Shown piece after piece: positions 8,817-17,670 of a stretch of 41,589 nt of DNA. The stretch covers positions 1-41,589 of the forward strand of contig JALHRR010000043.1 of the NCBI GenBank assembly GCA_022841345.1, written 5' to 3'. How positions within the stretch are numbered: position 1 is the stretch's first letter; every line of letters begins with the position of its first letter. Under the pieces are notes generated by a model. It searched no databases and was not told the DNA's origin. It saw nothing but the letters and a program-made list of their open reading frames with translations. The stretch is from Saprospiraceae bacterium. GTDB lineage: Bacteria > Bacteroidota > Bacteroidia > Chitinophagales > Saprospiraceae. Both the position numbers and the translations under genes were made by a program.

Positions 8817-9085
8817 TAAATAGGAAGGAGCAGAGCGCTTTCTAATAAATTAACAAGACCAAAAGTGAGCGCCAATTGGTTCTGCCAATTTATAGGCAGA
8901 GTCCTGCAGCCGGTTTAGAGCAGTAATTGAGTTTTAAGAAGCGATGGACTAGAGCGCTTGCTAATAAATTAGCAAGATCCAATTGGTTCTGCCAATTTAT
9001 TGGCAGAGTCCTGAAGCAGGTAGAGAGCTGTAATTTAGTTTTAAGAAGCGAAGACTTGAGCGCATGCTAATTAATTAGCAAGACC
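8817..9085. repeat. Palindrome-ended element, right array (units 5-7)
   Basis: Unit 5 is truncated on its left side and begins right after the stop codon of the broken gene. Its palindrome B (8838-8857) is degenerate. Unit 6 spans 8878-8980 (A 8881-8900 with one mismatch; B 8957-8976 perfect). Unit 7 spans 8985-9085 (A 8988-9007 perfect; B 9063-9082 with one mismatch). Orientation is the same as in the left array. The spacer between units 5 and 6 is again 17 bp and resembles the left-array spacers (AAAAG...CCAATT). Between 6 and 7 it is shortened to AATT. Confidence 0.88.
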
Positions 9086-9200
9086 AAAAGCGATACATAT
9101 GTCCAGCAATCTTATAATCTTCTCCCAAACTTATATATCAATTCCCCTCTCCTCTGATTTAATTTTGAATGATCATTTAATCAATATTAAATCTACTACA

Positions 9201-9698
9201 ATGAAAATACCAAAAGTTCTTTTTTCAGGAATCCTTGGCACAACAGCCATGACATTATTCAGCTCTCTGATTTCAAAATCTGAGAACAAAAATTTAGAGC
9301 AATCAGAAAATTTGGCGCAATTAGTCAATCGCTTGCCCATAAATGTTTCCAAAAAAACTGCTAAAGTTGCAGGTGTGTTTTCACATTACGGGATCGGAAT
9401 GGGATTCCTAAGCCTATATGATCAATTGTGGAAAAGACATAAAATTGAACCTTCCATTCAATCAGGTGCACTGCTCGGAGCTGCCAGCGGAGTGCTCGGC
9501 GTAGTGGCCTGGAAAACCATGTTTGAATCGCATCCCAATCCACAACCGAAAAACTTAAAAGTGTTTATGAGTCAACTTGTATTATCCCATGTTGTATTTG
9601 GCGTTGTCAGCGCTATTGCTTACAGGGTTTGTCCGGACACAAAAAAATCATTTAGCAGTAATGGTGCCAGCATCCCTGTGGGAGATTCTAATTTCTAA
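9201..9698 (+). CDS. Small multi-pass membrane protein of unknown function
   Basis: A 165-aa product starting MKIPKVLFSG. I prefer this ATG to an in-frame one at 9099 because the membrane segment begins here and the extra N-terminus overlaps sequence close to the repeat array. Hydrophobic stretches cover about residues 5-22, 58-75, 92-110 and 125-145, suggesting four helices. The first has Gly/Ala/Thr spacing (GILGTTAMTLF) typical of helix packing. The C-terminal tail is polar. I do not recognise the family; it loosely resembles YagU/DUF-type inner-membrane proteins. It stands alone between the right repeat array and a hairpin-rich gap. Confidence 0.6.
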   Translation: MKIPKVLFSGILGTTAMTLFSSLISKSENKNLEQSENLAQLVNRLPINVSKKTAKVAGVFSHYGIGMGFLSLYDQLWKRHKIEPSIQSGALLGAASGVLGVVAWKTMFESHPNPQPKNLKVFMSQLVLSHVVFGVVSAIAYRVCPDTKKSFSSNGASIPVGDSNF

Positions 9699-10016
9699 GG
9701 CATTCTGGTTAAACGCCAATTCGCAAATTTGCAAAATTGCTAATTCGCTAAACAGCCAAATGGCCCGGTAGCAAATTTGCGTATAAGTTGCATAGCACCA
9801 CAAGCAACAAGCATTTCATTACTAAATAAAGTGAGCTCGATAGTCAATTGCAGAATTCGAATTAAAGTAAAATTGCCACAGAGTGGCAAAATCTTAGTAA
9901 CCCGGGGTCCAGCCCCGGGTATAATAACCCACTCAAACTGTTTTGGCATGACTTTTTGCTTCATTGCAAAAAGCATGACAAAACAGTAACGACAGGCCAC
10001 GTCAAACCATCACCAA
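9699..10016. other. Hairpin-rich intergenic region upstream of DUF72 gene
   Basis: No gene is seen. The region holds two copies of the palindrome GCAAATTTGC (9723-9732, 9771-9780); a perfect 8-bp stem ACCCGGGG/CCCCGGGT (9900-9907, 9913-9920); and a long imperfect stem of 22-23 nt arms (9937-9959 with 9966-9987, loop TTCATT, one mismatch and one bulge). The last two could be a terminator-like or leader structure for the DUF72 gene at 10017, or members of a dispersed repeat family. Confidence 0.6.
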
Positions 10017-10769
10017 ATGAACGGCCCTCAAAATATCCACAATTCCTTCTTCTCCGGCCTCAGCGGCCTCATTCTCCCTATCCCTAAATATCTGTTCCCT
10101 CCTCCTTTTGAAAATGCAAGCCGCCTGACTTATTATGCATCCCACTTTAACAGTATTGAAATCAACAGCTCCTTCTATAAAATTCCTCAAGGAAATACAG
10201 TTGCCAAATGGGCCTCATTAGTTCCTGAAGATTTTAAATTCACTTTCAAATTGTGGAGGGGAATAACTCACGTTCCGGGACTGAGTTTTAATGAGGCAGA
10301 TGTAGCACATTTTTTCAAGGTCATAGACAATGTGCAGGAAAAGAAAGGCTGTTTGCTGGTTCAGTTACCTCCGGGACTTAAAATTGCATCCGTTGCTCAA
10401 TTAACTAAACTACTGAATTGTATCAATGACTACAACTCTTCCGGCTGGAAAATCGCAGTGGAGTTCAGGAATAAATCCTGGCACGAAGATTCCATTTACC
10501 AACTATTGAATGAATTTAACGCTTGCCTTGTCATCCAGGATAAATTAGCTACTCCTTCTATTTCACATGAGCTGGATTTCGTCTACATCAGGTTTCATGG
10601 CCCGACCGGCAATTACCGGGAGAGCTATTCAGAAAATTTTTTGAGTGAATATGCAACTTACATCAATGAATGGCAATCTGATGGAAAAGAAGTATATGTT
10701 TACTTCAATAATACAATGGGAGATGCTTTTGGGAATTTAAAAACTTTAAATGCATTGGTTCAGGATTAG
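10017..10769 (+). CDS. DUF72 (YecE-like) TIM-barrel protein
   Basis: A 250-aa protein of the DUF72 family, widespread in bacteria with no established biochemical activity. Family features visible: FNSIEINSSFYKIP near residues 43-56, the W..PEDFKF.FK segment near 65-80, LVQLPPGL, IAVEFRNKSW near 143-152, the YIRFHG strand near 190-195, and the C-terminal VYVYFNNTMGDAFGNL before the end. Length matches typical members. It appears monocistronic, preceded by strong hairpins. The 3' end of a second copy survives at 17284-17344, beyond the efflux operon. Confidence 0.88.
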   Translation: MNGPQNIHNSFFSGLSGLILPIPKYLFPPPFENASRLTYYASHFNSIEINSSFYKIPQGNTVAKWASLVPEDFKFTFKLWRGITHVPGLSFNEADVAHFFKVIDNVQEKKGCLLVQLPPGLKIASVAQLTKLLNCINDYNSSGWKIAVEFRNKSWHEDSIYQLLNEFNACLVIQDKLATPSISHELDFVYIRFHGPTGNYRESYSENFLSEYATYINEWQSDGKEVYVYFNNTMGDAFGNLKTLNALVQD

Positions 10770-10989
10770 AAATCATACCTCCAATTCAACCCATAAATTC
10801 AAAATGATCGACAAGCTTAACTATCCACATTCTTAAAATTCCAATTAATAATTCCTTCCCAATCAAGCCTGGCCAAAACATATCAAAATGTTATTGATAT
10901 AAATTTGCCGATCCGGATCATAATTGTTGTTTACATTTGCAGCCGTAAGCATGACAAATAATAAAATTAAACATATAAATGGGTCAACC

Positions 10990-11367
10990 ATGCAATTCTT
11001 CCGGATTGCTGTATGTTTGTTTATCACTTTTGTCAGTGCAGGATTCATAGCTGGTAATCTTGCTGATTCCAGCTTTCTGGCACCCCTCAGGCAAGAGATT
11101 CAAAATCAAGATCAGCAGTCCGAATTCGAACTTTCTGACTTTGCCTACAAGACCTTTTTAGCTGTTCAGGAGTCAGATGAAAACCCTCCCGAAGTCCTGG
11201 AAGTCATAGAATTCGATGACGATGACCATCGTAAAAAATGCGCATTACCTGCAAATCATTCCAATTCTAAAGAAAAGGTTCTGTTCTCCATCCCCGGCTC
11301 GCTTACTCAGGAGCAGTCGAATCCGCTTTATATCCTTTACTGTTCGCTCAGAATACATCTTGTGTAG
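10990..11367 (+). CDS. Hypothetical membrane-anchored or secreted small protein
   Basis: A 125-aa product from the ATG at 10990 (MQFFRIAVCLF). In-frame starts at 10924 and 10951 would add a polar leader before the hydrophobic segment and are less likely. Residues 5-24 form a single membrane or signal segment. The rest is acidic (a run of Asp around residue 76, EFDDDDH) with few aromatics. It lies 106 bp upstream of the RND efflux operon in the same direction and could be co-transcribed. I recognise no family. TAnnTTTG-like -7 motifs are present at 10900-10907 and 10932-10939, without a convincing -33 partner. Confidence 0.5.
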   Translation: MQFFRIAVCLFITFVSAGFIAGNLADSSFLAPLRQEIQNQDQQSEFELSDFAYKTFLAVQESDENPPEVLEVIEFDDDDHRKKCALPANHSNSKEKVLFSIPGSLTQEQSNPLYILYCSLRIHLV

Positions 11368-11473
11368 ATTTTTTCTGCAATCATTCTCTGAATGCACCTC
11401 AATTAGTTAATCCCGTAATACCGGATTAATCCTAATTCCCATTTTTTATTTTTTCCAAGAAAAAAATCACACG

Positions 11474-12559
11474 ATGAAAATTTCATTATGGCTCATATGC
11501 CTGTCTCTTGTATGCCTGTACAGCTGCAAACATGAGTCCGCGCACACAAAAGAAATGTCCACTTTTACTGTTTCTCTCCCTGAAGTAAAAGACTTCACTT
11601 TCAATAAAGAATACATAGGACAAGTGTCTTCCATTCAACATATAGAACTAAGGGCACTGGAAGAAGGCTATCTGCAAAATATCTATGTGGATGAAGGACA
11701 GCGGGTTAAGAAAGGACAGCTTCTATTCCAGATCAGTCCCATTATTTATCAGGCAGAAAAACAAAAAGCGCTGGCTGAATTTCAACATGCCAAAATAGAA
11801 TACCAAAACACCAAAATCCTGGCTGACAGCAATATTGTCTCGAAAAATGAACTAGCCCTGGCCAATGCAATTTTGGATAAAGCCAATGCTGAACTGGCTC
11901 TCGCAGATGCTCACCTGCAGTTTACAGAAATCCGTGCCCCTTTTGATGGAATCGTAGGACGCTTCAATGATGTAAGATTGGGAAGTTTGGTAGAAGTAGG
12001 CGAATTGCTGACCACCCTGTCCGATAATAGTAAGATGTGGGTTTATTTCAACGTGACGGAAGCAGTTTATCTGGATTTTATCAGGAACAATAATGTGAAT
12101 GATCCCAAGCAAGCAGTTCAATTGAAACTTGCAAACGGTGAACTCTTTGACCAACCCGGTATAGTAGAAACTATCGAATCTGATTTCAACAACGAAACCG
12201 GAAATATTGCATTCAGAGCCACTTTCCGAAACCCCAACGCAGTATTGAGACATGGGCAAACGGGAATGATTTACATGCCGGTTTTACTGAAGGACGCCTT
12301 ACTTATTCCCCAAAAAGCCAGTTTTGAAGTCCTCGATAAAAAGTTTGTATATGTGGTGAAAAATGGAATTGTAGAATCCAGGCAAATTACTGTGAGTAAT
12401 GAAATTCCACATTTATATGAAGTAAGTGAAGGTCTGACTAGTCAGGACACCATATTGATAGAAGGCCTGAGAAAGGTAAAAAATGGAGATAAAATCCACA
12501 GTAAATTTATTAATCAAGCGGACATCATCCATGAGCTGACTCAGATCGAGGCCGAATAA
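11474..12559 (+). CDS. RND efflux membrane-fusion (adaptor) lipoprotein
   Basis: Periplasmic adaptor (AcrA/MexA type, 361 aa) joining the inner-membrane pump encoded next to the outer-membrane channel. A lipoprotein signal ends in LYSC (Cys18). A lipoyl half-motif, EGYLQNIYVDEGQRVKKGQL, lies near residues 64-83, followed by the alpha-helical hairpin (QAEKQKALAEFQHAK to KANAELALADAHL). The second lipoyl half, FTEIRAPFDGIVGR, is near 150-163, and the beta-barrel and membrane-proximal domains follow. It is the first gene of a three-gene operon, 25 bp before the permease. No regulator (TetR or AraC) is adjacent. Exported substrates cannot be predicted. Confidence 0.93.
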   Translation: MKISLWLICLSLVCLYSCKHESAHTKEMSTFTVSLPEVKDFTFNKEYIGQVSSIQHIELRALEEGYLQNIYVDEGQRVKKGQLLFQISPIIYQAEKQKALAEFQHAKIEYQNTKILADSNIVSKNELALANAILDKANAELALADAHLQFTEIRAPFDGIVGRFNDVRLGSLVEVGELLTTLSDNSKMWVYFNVTEAVYLDFIRNNNVNDPKQAVQLKLANGELFDQPGIVETIESDFNNETGNIAFRATFRNPNAVLRHGQTGMIYMPVLLKDALLIPQKASFEVLDKKFVYVVKNGIVESRQITVSNEIPHLYEVSEGLTSQDTILIEGLRKVKNGDKIHSKFINQADIIHELTQIEAE

Positions 12560-12584
12560 GTAAGAACCGAATAAATATATAATC

Positions 12585-15500
12585 ATGATTAGCACCTTTA
12601 TCAAACGACCGGTTCTTGCTATATCCATTTCCCTGTGCATTGTGTTTCTGGGGATTCTGGCAATGAATACAAGACCGATCTCTCAATTTCCCAATATTGC
12701 ACCACCCAGGGTTAATATTTTCATAGCCTATCCGGGAGCAAGTGCCCAAGTATTGGTAGAATCAACTTTAATCCCTCTGGAACGAGCCATCAACGGAGTT
12801 CAGGGAATGCTATATTTTACATCCGATGCCACCAGTGCCGGTGAAGCTACTGTTCAAATTATTTTTGAGCCGGGTACTGATCCCAATGCAGCAGTCGTAA
12901 ATGTGAAGACCCGTATCGATGCCATCATGAACAATCTGCCGGAGCTGGTGCAGAGAGAAGGTATCATCATTACCCCTATCCAGCCAAGTATGTTGATGTA
13001 TGTCAACTTATACAGTACTGACAAAAATGCGGACGAAAAGTTCCTTTACAACTATGCCAATGTCAATGTAATTCCTGAGCTGCAGCGTATCAGCGGAATG
13101 GGGCGTGCTCAAATTCTGGGAAGCCGCACATTCGCCATGCGTATCTGGTTAAAGCCAGACCGTATGCAGGCTTATAACATTTCAGCAATAGAGGTAATGA
13201 AAGCCATGGAAGAGCAAAGTCTGATAGGCCGGCCCGGACGTCTGGGTCAGGCATCAGGAAAAACGACTCAATCTCTGGAATTCACCCTTTTCTATAAAGG
13301 CCGCTTTAACAAGCCGGAAGAATATGAAAACATCATTGTTCGGGCAAATGCAAATGGTGAGCTCCTGAAACTGAAAGACATCGCTGAGGTAGAGCTGGGA
13401 AGTGAGTTTTTTGACATTTATTCCAACAAAGACGGGTATCCATCTGCGTCCATCGTACTAAAGCAAAATTTTGGAACCAATGCAAGTGCTGTAATTGCAA
13501 TTACTAAAGACAAACTAAAGGAGCTAAAAAAGGATTTTCCTCCCGGAATGGACTATGAAATCAATTATGATGTGTCCAAATTTGTAAATGCATCCATAGA
13601 AAAGGTCATGCATACCCTTATTGAAGCCTTTATTCTGGTTGCCATTGTAGTGTTTATTTTCCTCGGGGATTGGCGATCGACACTCATTCCCATTCTGGCT
13701 GTTCCCATTTCTCTGATCGGTGCCTTTTTATTCATGCAAATGTTTGATTTGAGTATCAATTTAATTACCCTGTTCGCCCTGGTACTAGCGATCGGGATAG
13801 TGGTGGATAATGCCATCGTGGTGGTTGAGGCAGTTCACAGTAAAATGGAAGAAAAAAACCTGACACCCTTCCTCGCTGTAAAAGAGGTGCTCGGTGAAAT
13901 CAGCGGTGCAGTAATAGCCATTACCTTAATCATGACCGCGGTTTTTATCCCGGTAGCCTTTATGCCGGGTCCCGTCGGAGTTTTTTATAAACAGTTCTCC
14001 ATCACTATGGCCAGTGCTATTGTGCTATCAGGGGTAATAGCGCTCACGCTAACTCCTGTTCTCTGTGCCATTATCATGAAGAACAATCACGGAAAGCCAA
14101 AAAGAAGGACACCTGTTTCCATGTTTATAAATTGGTTCAACAGGGGTTTTGAAAAGGTCACGGTTAGATATACCCGCTTGCTGGAATTGATTGTCCATAG
14201 AAGATGGGTTACTTTAATAATATTCGTGGCATTTGGATTTGGCATTTTTGCTGTTAATAAAGTATTGCCAAGCGGCTTTATCCCGAATGAGGATCAGGGC
14301 CAGATTTATGCGATTGTCCAAACCCCACCTGGAAGTACACTGGAACGAACCAAAGAGGTTTCAGAACAATTACAGGAAATAGCTGAAGAAATTGAAGACA
14401 TACAATCTGTGACCTCATTGGCAGGCTACGAAATACTGACTGAAGGTCGTGGTTCCAATGCCGGTACTTGTCTCATAAATCTCAAAGACTGGGATGACAG
14501 AACGCACAATGTGAAAGAAATCATCGAACTGCTGGAGGAAGAGACACACAATCTGGGAGCCGTTATCGAATTCTTCGAACCCCCTGCTGTGCCCGGCTAT
14601 GGTTCTTCGGATGGATTTTCACTTCGCTTGCTGGACAAAAACAATACAGTAGATTATCAGGAATTTGATAAGGTCAATTCTGATTTTATGGAATCCCTGA
14701 GAAAAAGGAAAGAGCTATCCGGTTTGTTCACCTTCTATGCTGCCAATTATCCGCAATATGAAATCATCATTGACAATGAGAAGGCCATGCAAAAAGGTGT
14801 GTCCATCGGTGATGCCATGGAAAATCTGAATGTCCTTATAGGCAGCACTTACGAGCAGGGTTTCACGCGATTTAATACATTTTTTAAAGTATATACTCAG
14901 GCGGGTCCGGAATACAGGCGACTGCCGAGTGATATTCTTAAATTATTTGTAAAAAATGAAGCCGGTGAAATGGTCCCATATTCTTCATTTATGACAATGA
15001 AAAAGACACAGGGACCTAATGAAATCACACGTTACAATCTATATACTTCATCGACAATTCGCGGGGTGCCGGCAAAAGGATATACGACCGGAGAGGCGCT
15101 GCAATCCATAAAAGATGTCGCTGCGGAGACCTTGCCTCAGGGCTATGATATTGCCTGGGAAGGGTTGTCATTTGATGAAGCAAAACGGGGGAACGAAGCA
15201 GTATATATTTTGCTGGTCGTTTTGATCCTTGTTTATCTGGTATTGGCATCTCAATACGAAAGCTTTTTAATTCCATTTGCTGTAATACTTTCATTACCCG
15301 GGGGAATCTTTGGTTCTTATCTTTTATTGAAAATGATGGGATTGTCCAATGATATCTATGCCCAGATAGGATTGATCATGCTGGTAGGTTTGCTGGGCAA
15401 AAACGCGGTTTTGATTGTGGAATTTGCTGTACAAAAACATCAGCAGGGAGCCACAGTTTTAGCTGCTGCTATTGAGGGTGCTAAAGTACGTTTCAGGCCC

Positions 15501-15830
15501 ATTCTGATGACTTCACTTGCATTCATTGTAGGATTAATTCCGCTGGTTCGTGCCACCGGTGCCGGGGCTATCGGAAATAAAACTATCGGATCATCTGCTT
15601 TAGGAGGTATGTTGCTGGGTACCATATTTGGAGTCATACTCGTTCCGGGTCTTTTTTACATTTTTGGCAAACTTGCTGAGGGCAAAAAACTGATACAAGA
15701 TGAAGACTATACTCCACTGACAGAAGAATGGGTAGAGGAAAGTTCTCAAGCCTCTTTATTGAAAAAATTAAAAAATCTGGGTCTGATGGTCAAAGTCGCC
15801 AATAGAAAAAGAAAAAATAATGAAAACTAA
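12585..15830 (+). CDS. RND multidrug efflux permease, HAE1 family (AcrB/MexB type)
   Basis: Proton-driven inner-membrane transporter (1081 aa) with the usual two repeats of one helix, a large periplasmic loop and five or six helices. The N-terminus FIKRPVLAISISL is characteristic. The TM4 relay motif reads GIVVDNAIVVVE, giving Asp408 followed by Asn409 where E. coli AcrB has Asp407-Asp408; this second-Asp replacement is frequent in related pumps. Lys939 (GLLGKNAVLIVEFA) and the RFRPILMTSLAFI segment of TM10-11 are present. PSGFIPNEDQG starts the second periplasmic half. The C-terminal tail is long and basic. The gene follows the adaptor by 25 bp and overlaps the channel gene by 11 bp, indicating translational coupling. 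Confidence 0.95.
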   Translation: MISTFIKRPVLAISISLCIVFLGILAMNTRPISQFPNIAPPRVNIFIAYPGASAQVLVESTLIPLERAINGVQGMLYFTSDATSAGEATVQIIFEPGTDPNAAVVNVKTRIDAIMNNLPELVQREGIIITPIQPSMLMYVNLYSTDKNADEKFLYNYANVNVIPELQRISGMGRAQILGSRTFAMRIWLKPDRMQAYNISAIEVMKAMEEQSLIGRPGRLGQASGKTTQSLEFTLFYKGRFNKPEEYENIIVRANANGELLKLKDIAEVELGSEFFDIYSNKDGYPSASIVLKQNFGTNASAVIAITKDKLKELKKDFPPGMDYEINYDVSKFVNASIEKVMHTLIEAFILVAIVVFIFLGDWRSTLIPILAVPISLIGAFLFMQMFDLSINLITLFALVLAIGIVVDNAIVVVEAVHSKMEEKNLTPFLAVKEVLGEISGAVIAITLIMTAVFIPVAFMPGPVGVFYKQFSITMASAIVLSGVIALTLTPVLCAIIMKNNHGKPKRRTPVSMFINWFNRGFEKVTVRYTRLLELIVHRRWVTLIIFVAFGFGIFAVNKVLPSGFIPNEDQGQIYAIVQTPPGSTLERTKEVSEQLQEIAEEIEDIQSVTSLAGYEILTEGRGSNAGTCLINLKDWDDRTHNVKEIIELLEEETHNLGAVIEFFEPPAVPGYGSSDGFSLRLLDKNNTVDYQEFDKVNSDFMESLRKRKELSGLFTFYAANYPQYEIIIDNEKAMQKGVSIGDAMENLNVLIGSTYEQGFTRFNTFFKVYTQAGPEYRRLPSDILKLFVKNEAGEMVPYSSFMTMKKTQGPNEITRYNLYTSSTIRGVPAKGYTTGEALQSIKDVAAETLPQGYDIAWEGLSFDEAKRGNEAVYILLVVLILVYLVLASQYESFLIPFAVILSLPGGIFGSYLLLKMMGLSNDIYAQIGLIMLVGLLGKNAVLIVEFAVQKHQQGATVLAAAIEGAKVRFRPILMTSLAFIVGLIPLVRATGAGAIGNKTIGSSALGGMLLGTIFGVILVPGLFYIFGKLAEGKKLIQDEDYTPLTEEWVEESSQASLLKKLKNLGLMVKVANRKRKNNEN

Positions 15831-17247
15831 TTTTAAATATTATCAAATCATACTAGGTGCAGCGCTACTATATAGCAGCTGCACCAGCTTTAAAGATTCG
15901 GTTAGGGAAGCCCAAACTGAGATTCCCGAAACTTATATCCAATCAACAGATTCTGTCAATATAGCAGACTTGAATTGGCGGGAATACTTTAAGGATGATT
16001 ATCTGATTGCATTGATAGATACGGCTCTGCATAACAATCAGGAGTTGAATATCATGCTGCAGGAAATAGAAATCAGCAAATACGAGATATTGGCGAGAAA
16101 GGGAGAATACTTACCTTCTGTTAATGCCGGAGTAGGCCTAGGTATGGAAAAGGAAGGCCGCTATACCCGTCATGGAGCAGTGGATGAGCAACTTGATATC
16201 AGGGAGGGTCATGAATTTCCTGATCCGCTCGGTGATTTTGAGATTGGTGCATATGGGAGCTGGGAAGTCGACATCTGGAGAAAGTTGCGCAATGCTAAGG
16301 ATGCTGCCGTCAGCAGATATTTGGCTGGTGTAGAAGGTAATAAATTTATGATAACCAATTTGGTAGCAGAGATTGCAGAAACATATTATGAATTAATGGC
16401 ATATGACAATCTTTTGCAAACCATCAATCAAAACGTTGATATTCAATCTAATGCATTGAGGATAGTCAAACTCCAGAAGGAATCAGCAAAAGTGTCACAA
16501 TTGGCAGTGAATCGATTTGAAGCACAGCTGCTGAAGACAACAAATCTTCAGTATGAAATTAAGCAAAAAATAGTGGAGGCTGAGAATCGCCTGAATTATT
16601 TAACTGCCCGATTCCCGCAATCTATTGACCGGGGTTCTGCTGCTTTTCTGGACATTCCTTTGGATTCCCTTCAGGTGGGGGTGCCTGCCCAACTATTGGC
16701 AAACCGCCCTGACCTGCGACAAGCTGAGTTGGAATTAGCAGCATCCAAACTGGATGTCAAAGTAGCAAAAGCCAATTTCTACCCTTCACTGGATATCCGC
16801 GCCGGAGTAGGTTTTAATGCTTATAATCCAAAATTTCTGCTGAATCCATATTCTATCTTATTCAACCTCGCAGGCGATATGGTAGCACCACTTATTAATA
16901 AGAATGGCATTAAAGCGGCGTATTATACAGCTAATGCTTTGCAGTTGCAGGCAGTATTTCATTACGAACAAGCCATATTGAAAGCGCATGTGGACGTAAT
17001 GAATCAATTGGCAAGGATAGAGAATTATTCCAGAAGCTTTGAGGTCAAATCAAGCGAGGTGGAAATCCTCAATCAATCCGTCAATATTGCCTCCAACTTG
17101 TTTAATTCTGCACGTGCTGATTACGTAGAAGTATTGCTCACACAGGAAGAGACTTTGGAAGCTAAACTGGAACTTATCGAGGTAAAAGGAAAATTGCTCC
17201 AGAGTAAAGTAAACTTATATCGTGCACTCGGTGGTGGCTGGAAGTAG
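15820..17247 (+). CDS. TolC/OprM-type outer-membrane efflux lipoprotein (NodT family)
   Basis: Outer-membrane channel of the tripartite pump (475 aa). The signal ends in YSSC (Cys21), giving a lipid anchor. DLNWREYFKDDYLIALIDTA near residues 50-69 and the repeated motif NNQELNIMLQEIE open the first OEP domain. ANRPDLRQAELELAASKLDV near 296-315 followed by AKANFYPSLDIRAGVG is the classic second-domain signature. The C-terminal YRALGGGWK is typical of NodT-family ends. The start lies inside the permease gene (11-bp overlap). It completes an adaptor-permease-channel set, so the operon needs no outside TolC. Confidence 0.94.
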   Translation: MKTNFKYYQIILGAALLYSSCTSFKDSVREAQTEIPETYIQSTDSVNIADLNWREYFKDDYLIALIDTALHNNQELNIMLQEIEISKYEILARKGEYLPSVNAGVGLGMEKEGRYTRHGAVDEQLDIREGHEFPDPLGDFEIGAYGSWEVDIWRKLRNAKDAAVSRYLAGVEGNKFMITNLVAEIAETYYELMAYDNLLQTINQNVDIQSNALRIVKLQKESAKVSQLAVNRFEAQLLKTTNLQYEIKQKIVEAENRLNYLTARFPQSIDRGSAAFLDIPLDSLQVGVPAQLLANRPDLRQAELELAASKLDVKVAKANFYPSLDIRAGVGFNAYNPKFLLNPYSILFNLAGDMVAPLINKNGIKAAYYTANALQLQAVFHYEQAILKAHVDVMNQLARIENYSRSFEVKSSEVEILNQSVNIASNLFNSARADYVEVLLTQEETLEAKLELIEVKGKLLQSKVNLYRALGGGWK

Positions 17248-17283
17248 TATCCAATAAGAAATTGATTAAGTATTATTAGACGC

Positions 17284-17344
17284 TGCAAAATGGGTGATGC
17301 TTATGGGGAATTTGAAAGCATTGAATGAACTGGTTCATCAATAA
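17284..17344 (+). pseudogene. Remnant of a DUF72 gene 3' end
   Basis: Read with one G removed from the GGGG at about 17305-17308, this segment translates as KMGDAYGNLKALNELVHQ followed by a stop. This matches the end of the intact DUF72 protein (MGDAFGNLKTLNALVQD, ending at 10769). Roughly three quarters of the bases agree. Nothing upstream continues the similarity, so only the last 18 or so codons survive. It directly follows the efflux operon, so DUF72 3' ends border that operon on both sides in the same orientation. Confidence 0.75.
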
Positions 17345-17418
17345 AATCATTGTAATATGTGTTATAGATTGCAGCTAACTTGATAAGCGTTAACATTCAA
17401 GAATGAATTAAAATATTG

Positions 17419-17426
17419 TAAATTTG
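17419..17426 (+). promoter_or_regulatory. Candidate Bacteroidota -7 promoter element
   Basis: TAAATTTG matches the Bacteroidota primary-sigma -7 consensus TAnnTTTG and ends 19 bp before the antitoxin start. No clear TTG -33 element lies at the expected distance, so the call is tentative. Confidence 0.35.
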
Positions 17427-17445
17427 TAAGTAAAGATTAGCAAAA

Positions 17446-17670
17446 ATGAAAACGGCATTGCAAATAGATTTAACCTTTGACCAAATTGTGTCAATTGTAA
17501 AGCAATTATCAGCACAAGAGAAATTAATGCTAAGTAAAGAATTAGAGAAAGAGGCAATTGACTCTAAGCTGACACGTTTGCTAAAAAACTTCAAAACAAA
17601 TGACCTTGATCTAAAGACTATTAATGAAGAAGTGGAAATAGTAAGACAGGAAATCTATGCCAAGCAATAA
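17446..17670 (+). CDS. Putative antitoxin of a PIN-type toxin-antitoxin pair
   Basis: A 74-aa, charged, mostly helical protein (LTFDQIVSIVKQLSAQEKLM near residues 9-28). Proteins of this size and pattern commonly precede PIN toxins in Bacteroidota; no classical DNA-binding motif is obvious. The stop lies 14 nt inside the following PIN gene, so the two are translationally coupled. The antitoxin role is inferred from position, size and overlap, not from a recognised domain. Confidence 0.65.
   Translation: MKTALQIDLTFDQIVSIVKQLSAQEKLMLSKELEKEAIDSKLTRLLKNFKTNDLDLKTINEEVEIVRQEIYAKQ

Noticed and set aside
6652-9085. CRISPR array or integron attC interpretation of the palindrome-ended repeats
   Set aside because: Repeats (102 bp) are far longer than CRISPR repeats, spacers are short and similar, and there are no cas genes. 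The ends lack the attC core GTTRRRY, and no integron integrase is present.
9944-9959. Sigma-54 promoter candidate TGGCATGACTTTTTGC before DUF72
   Set aside because: The GG-to-GC spacing is 11, not 10, and the sequence is one arm of a long hairpin.
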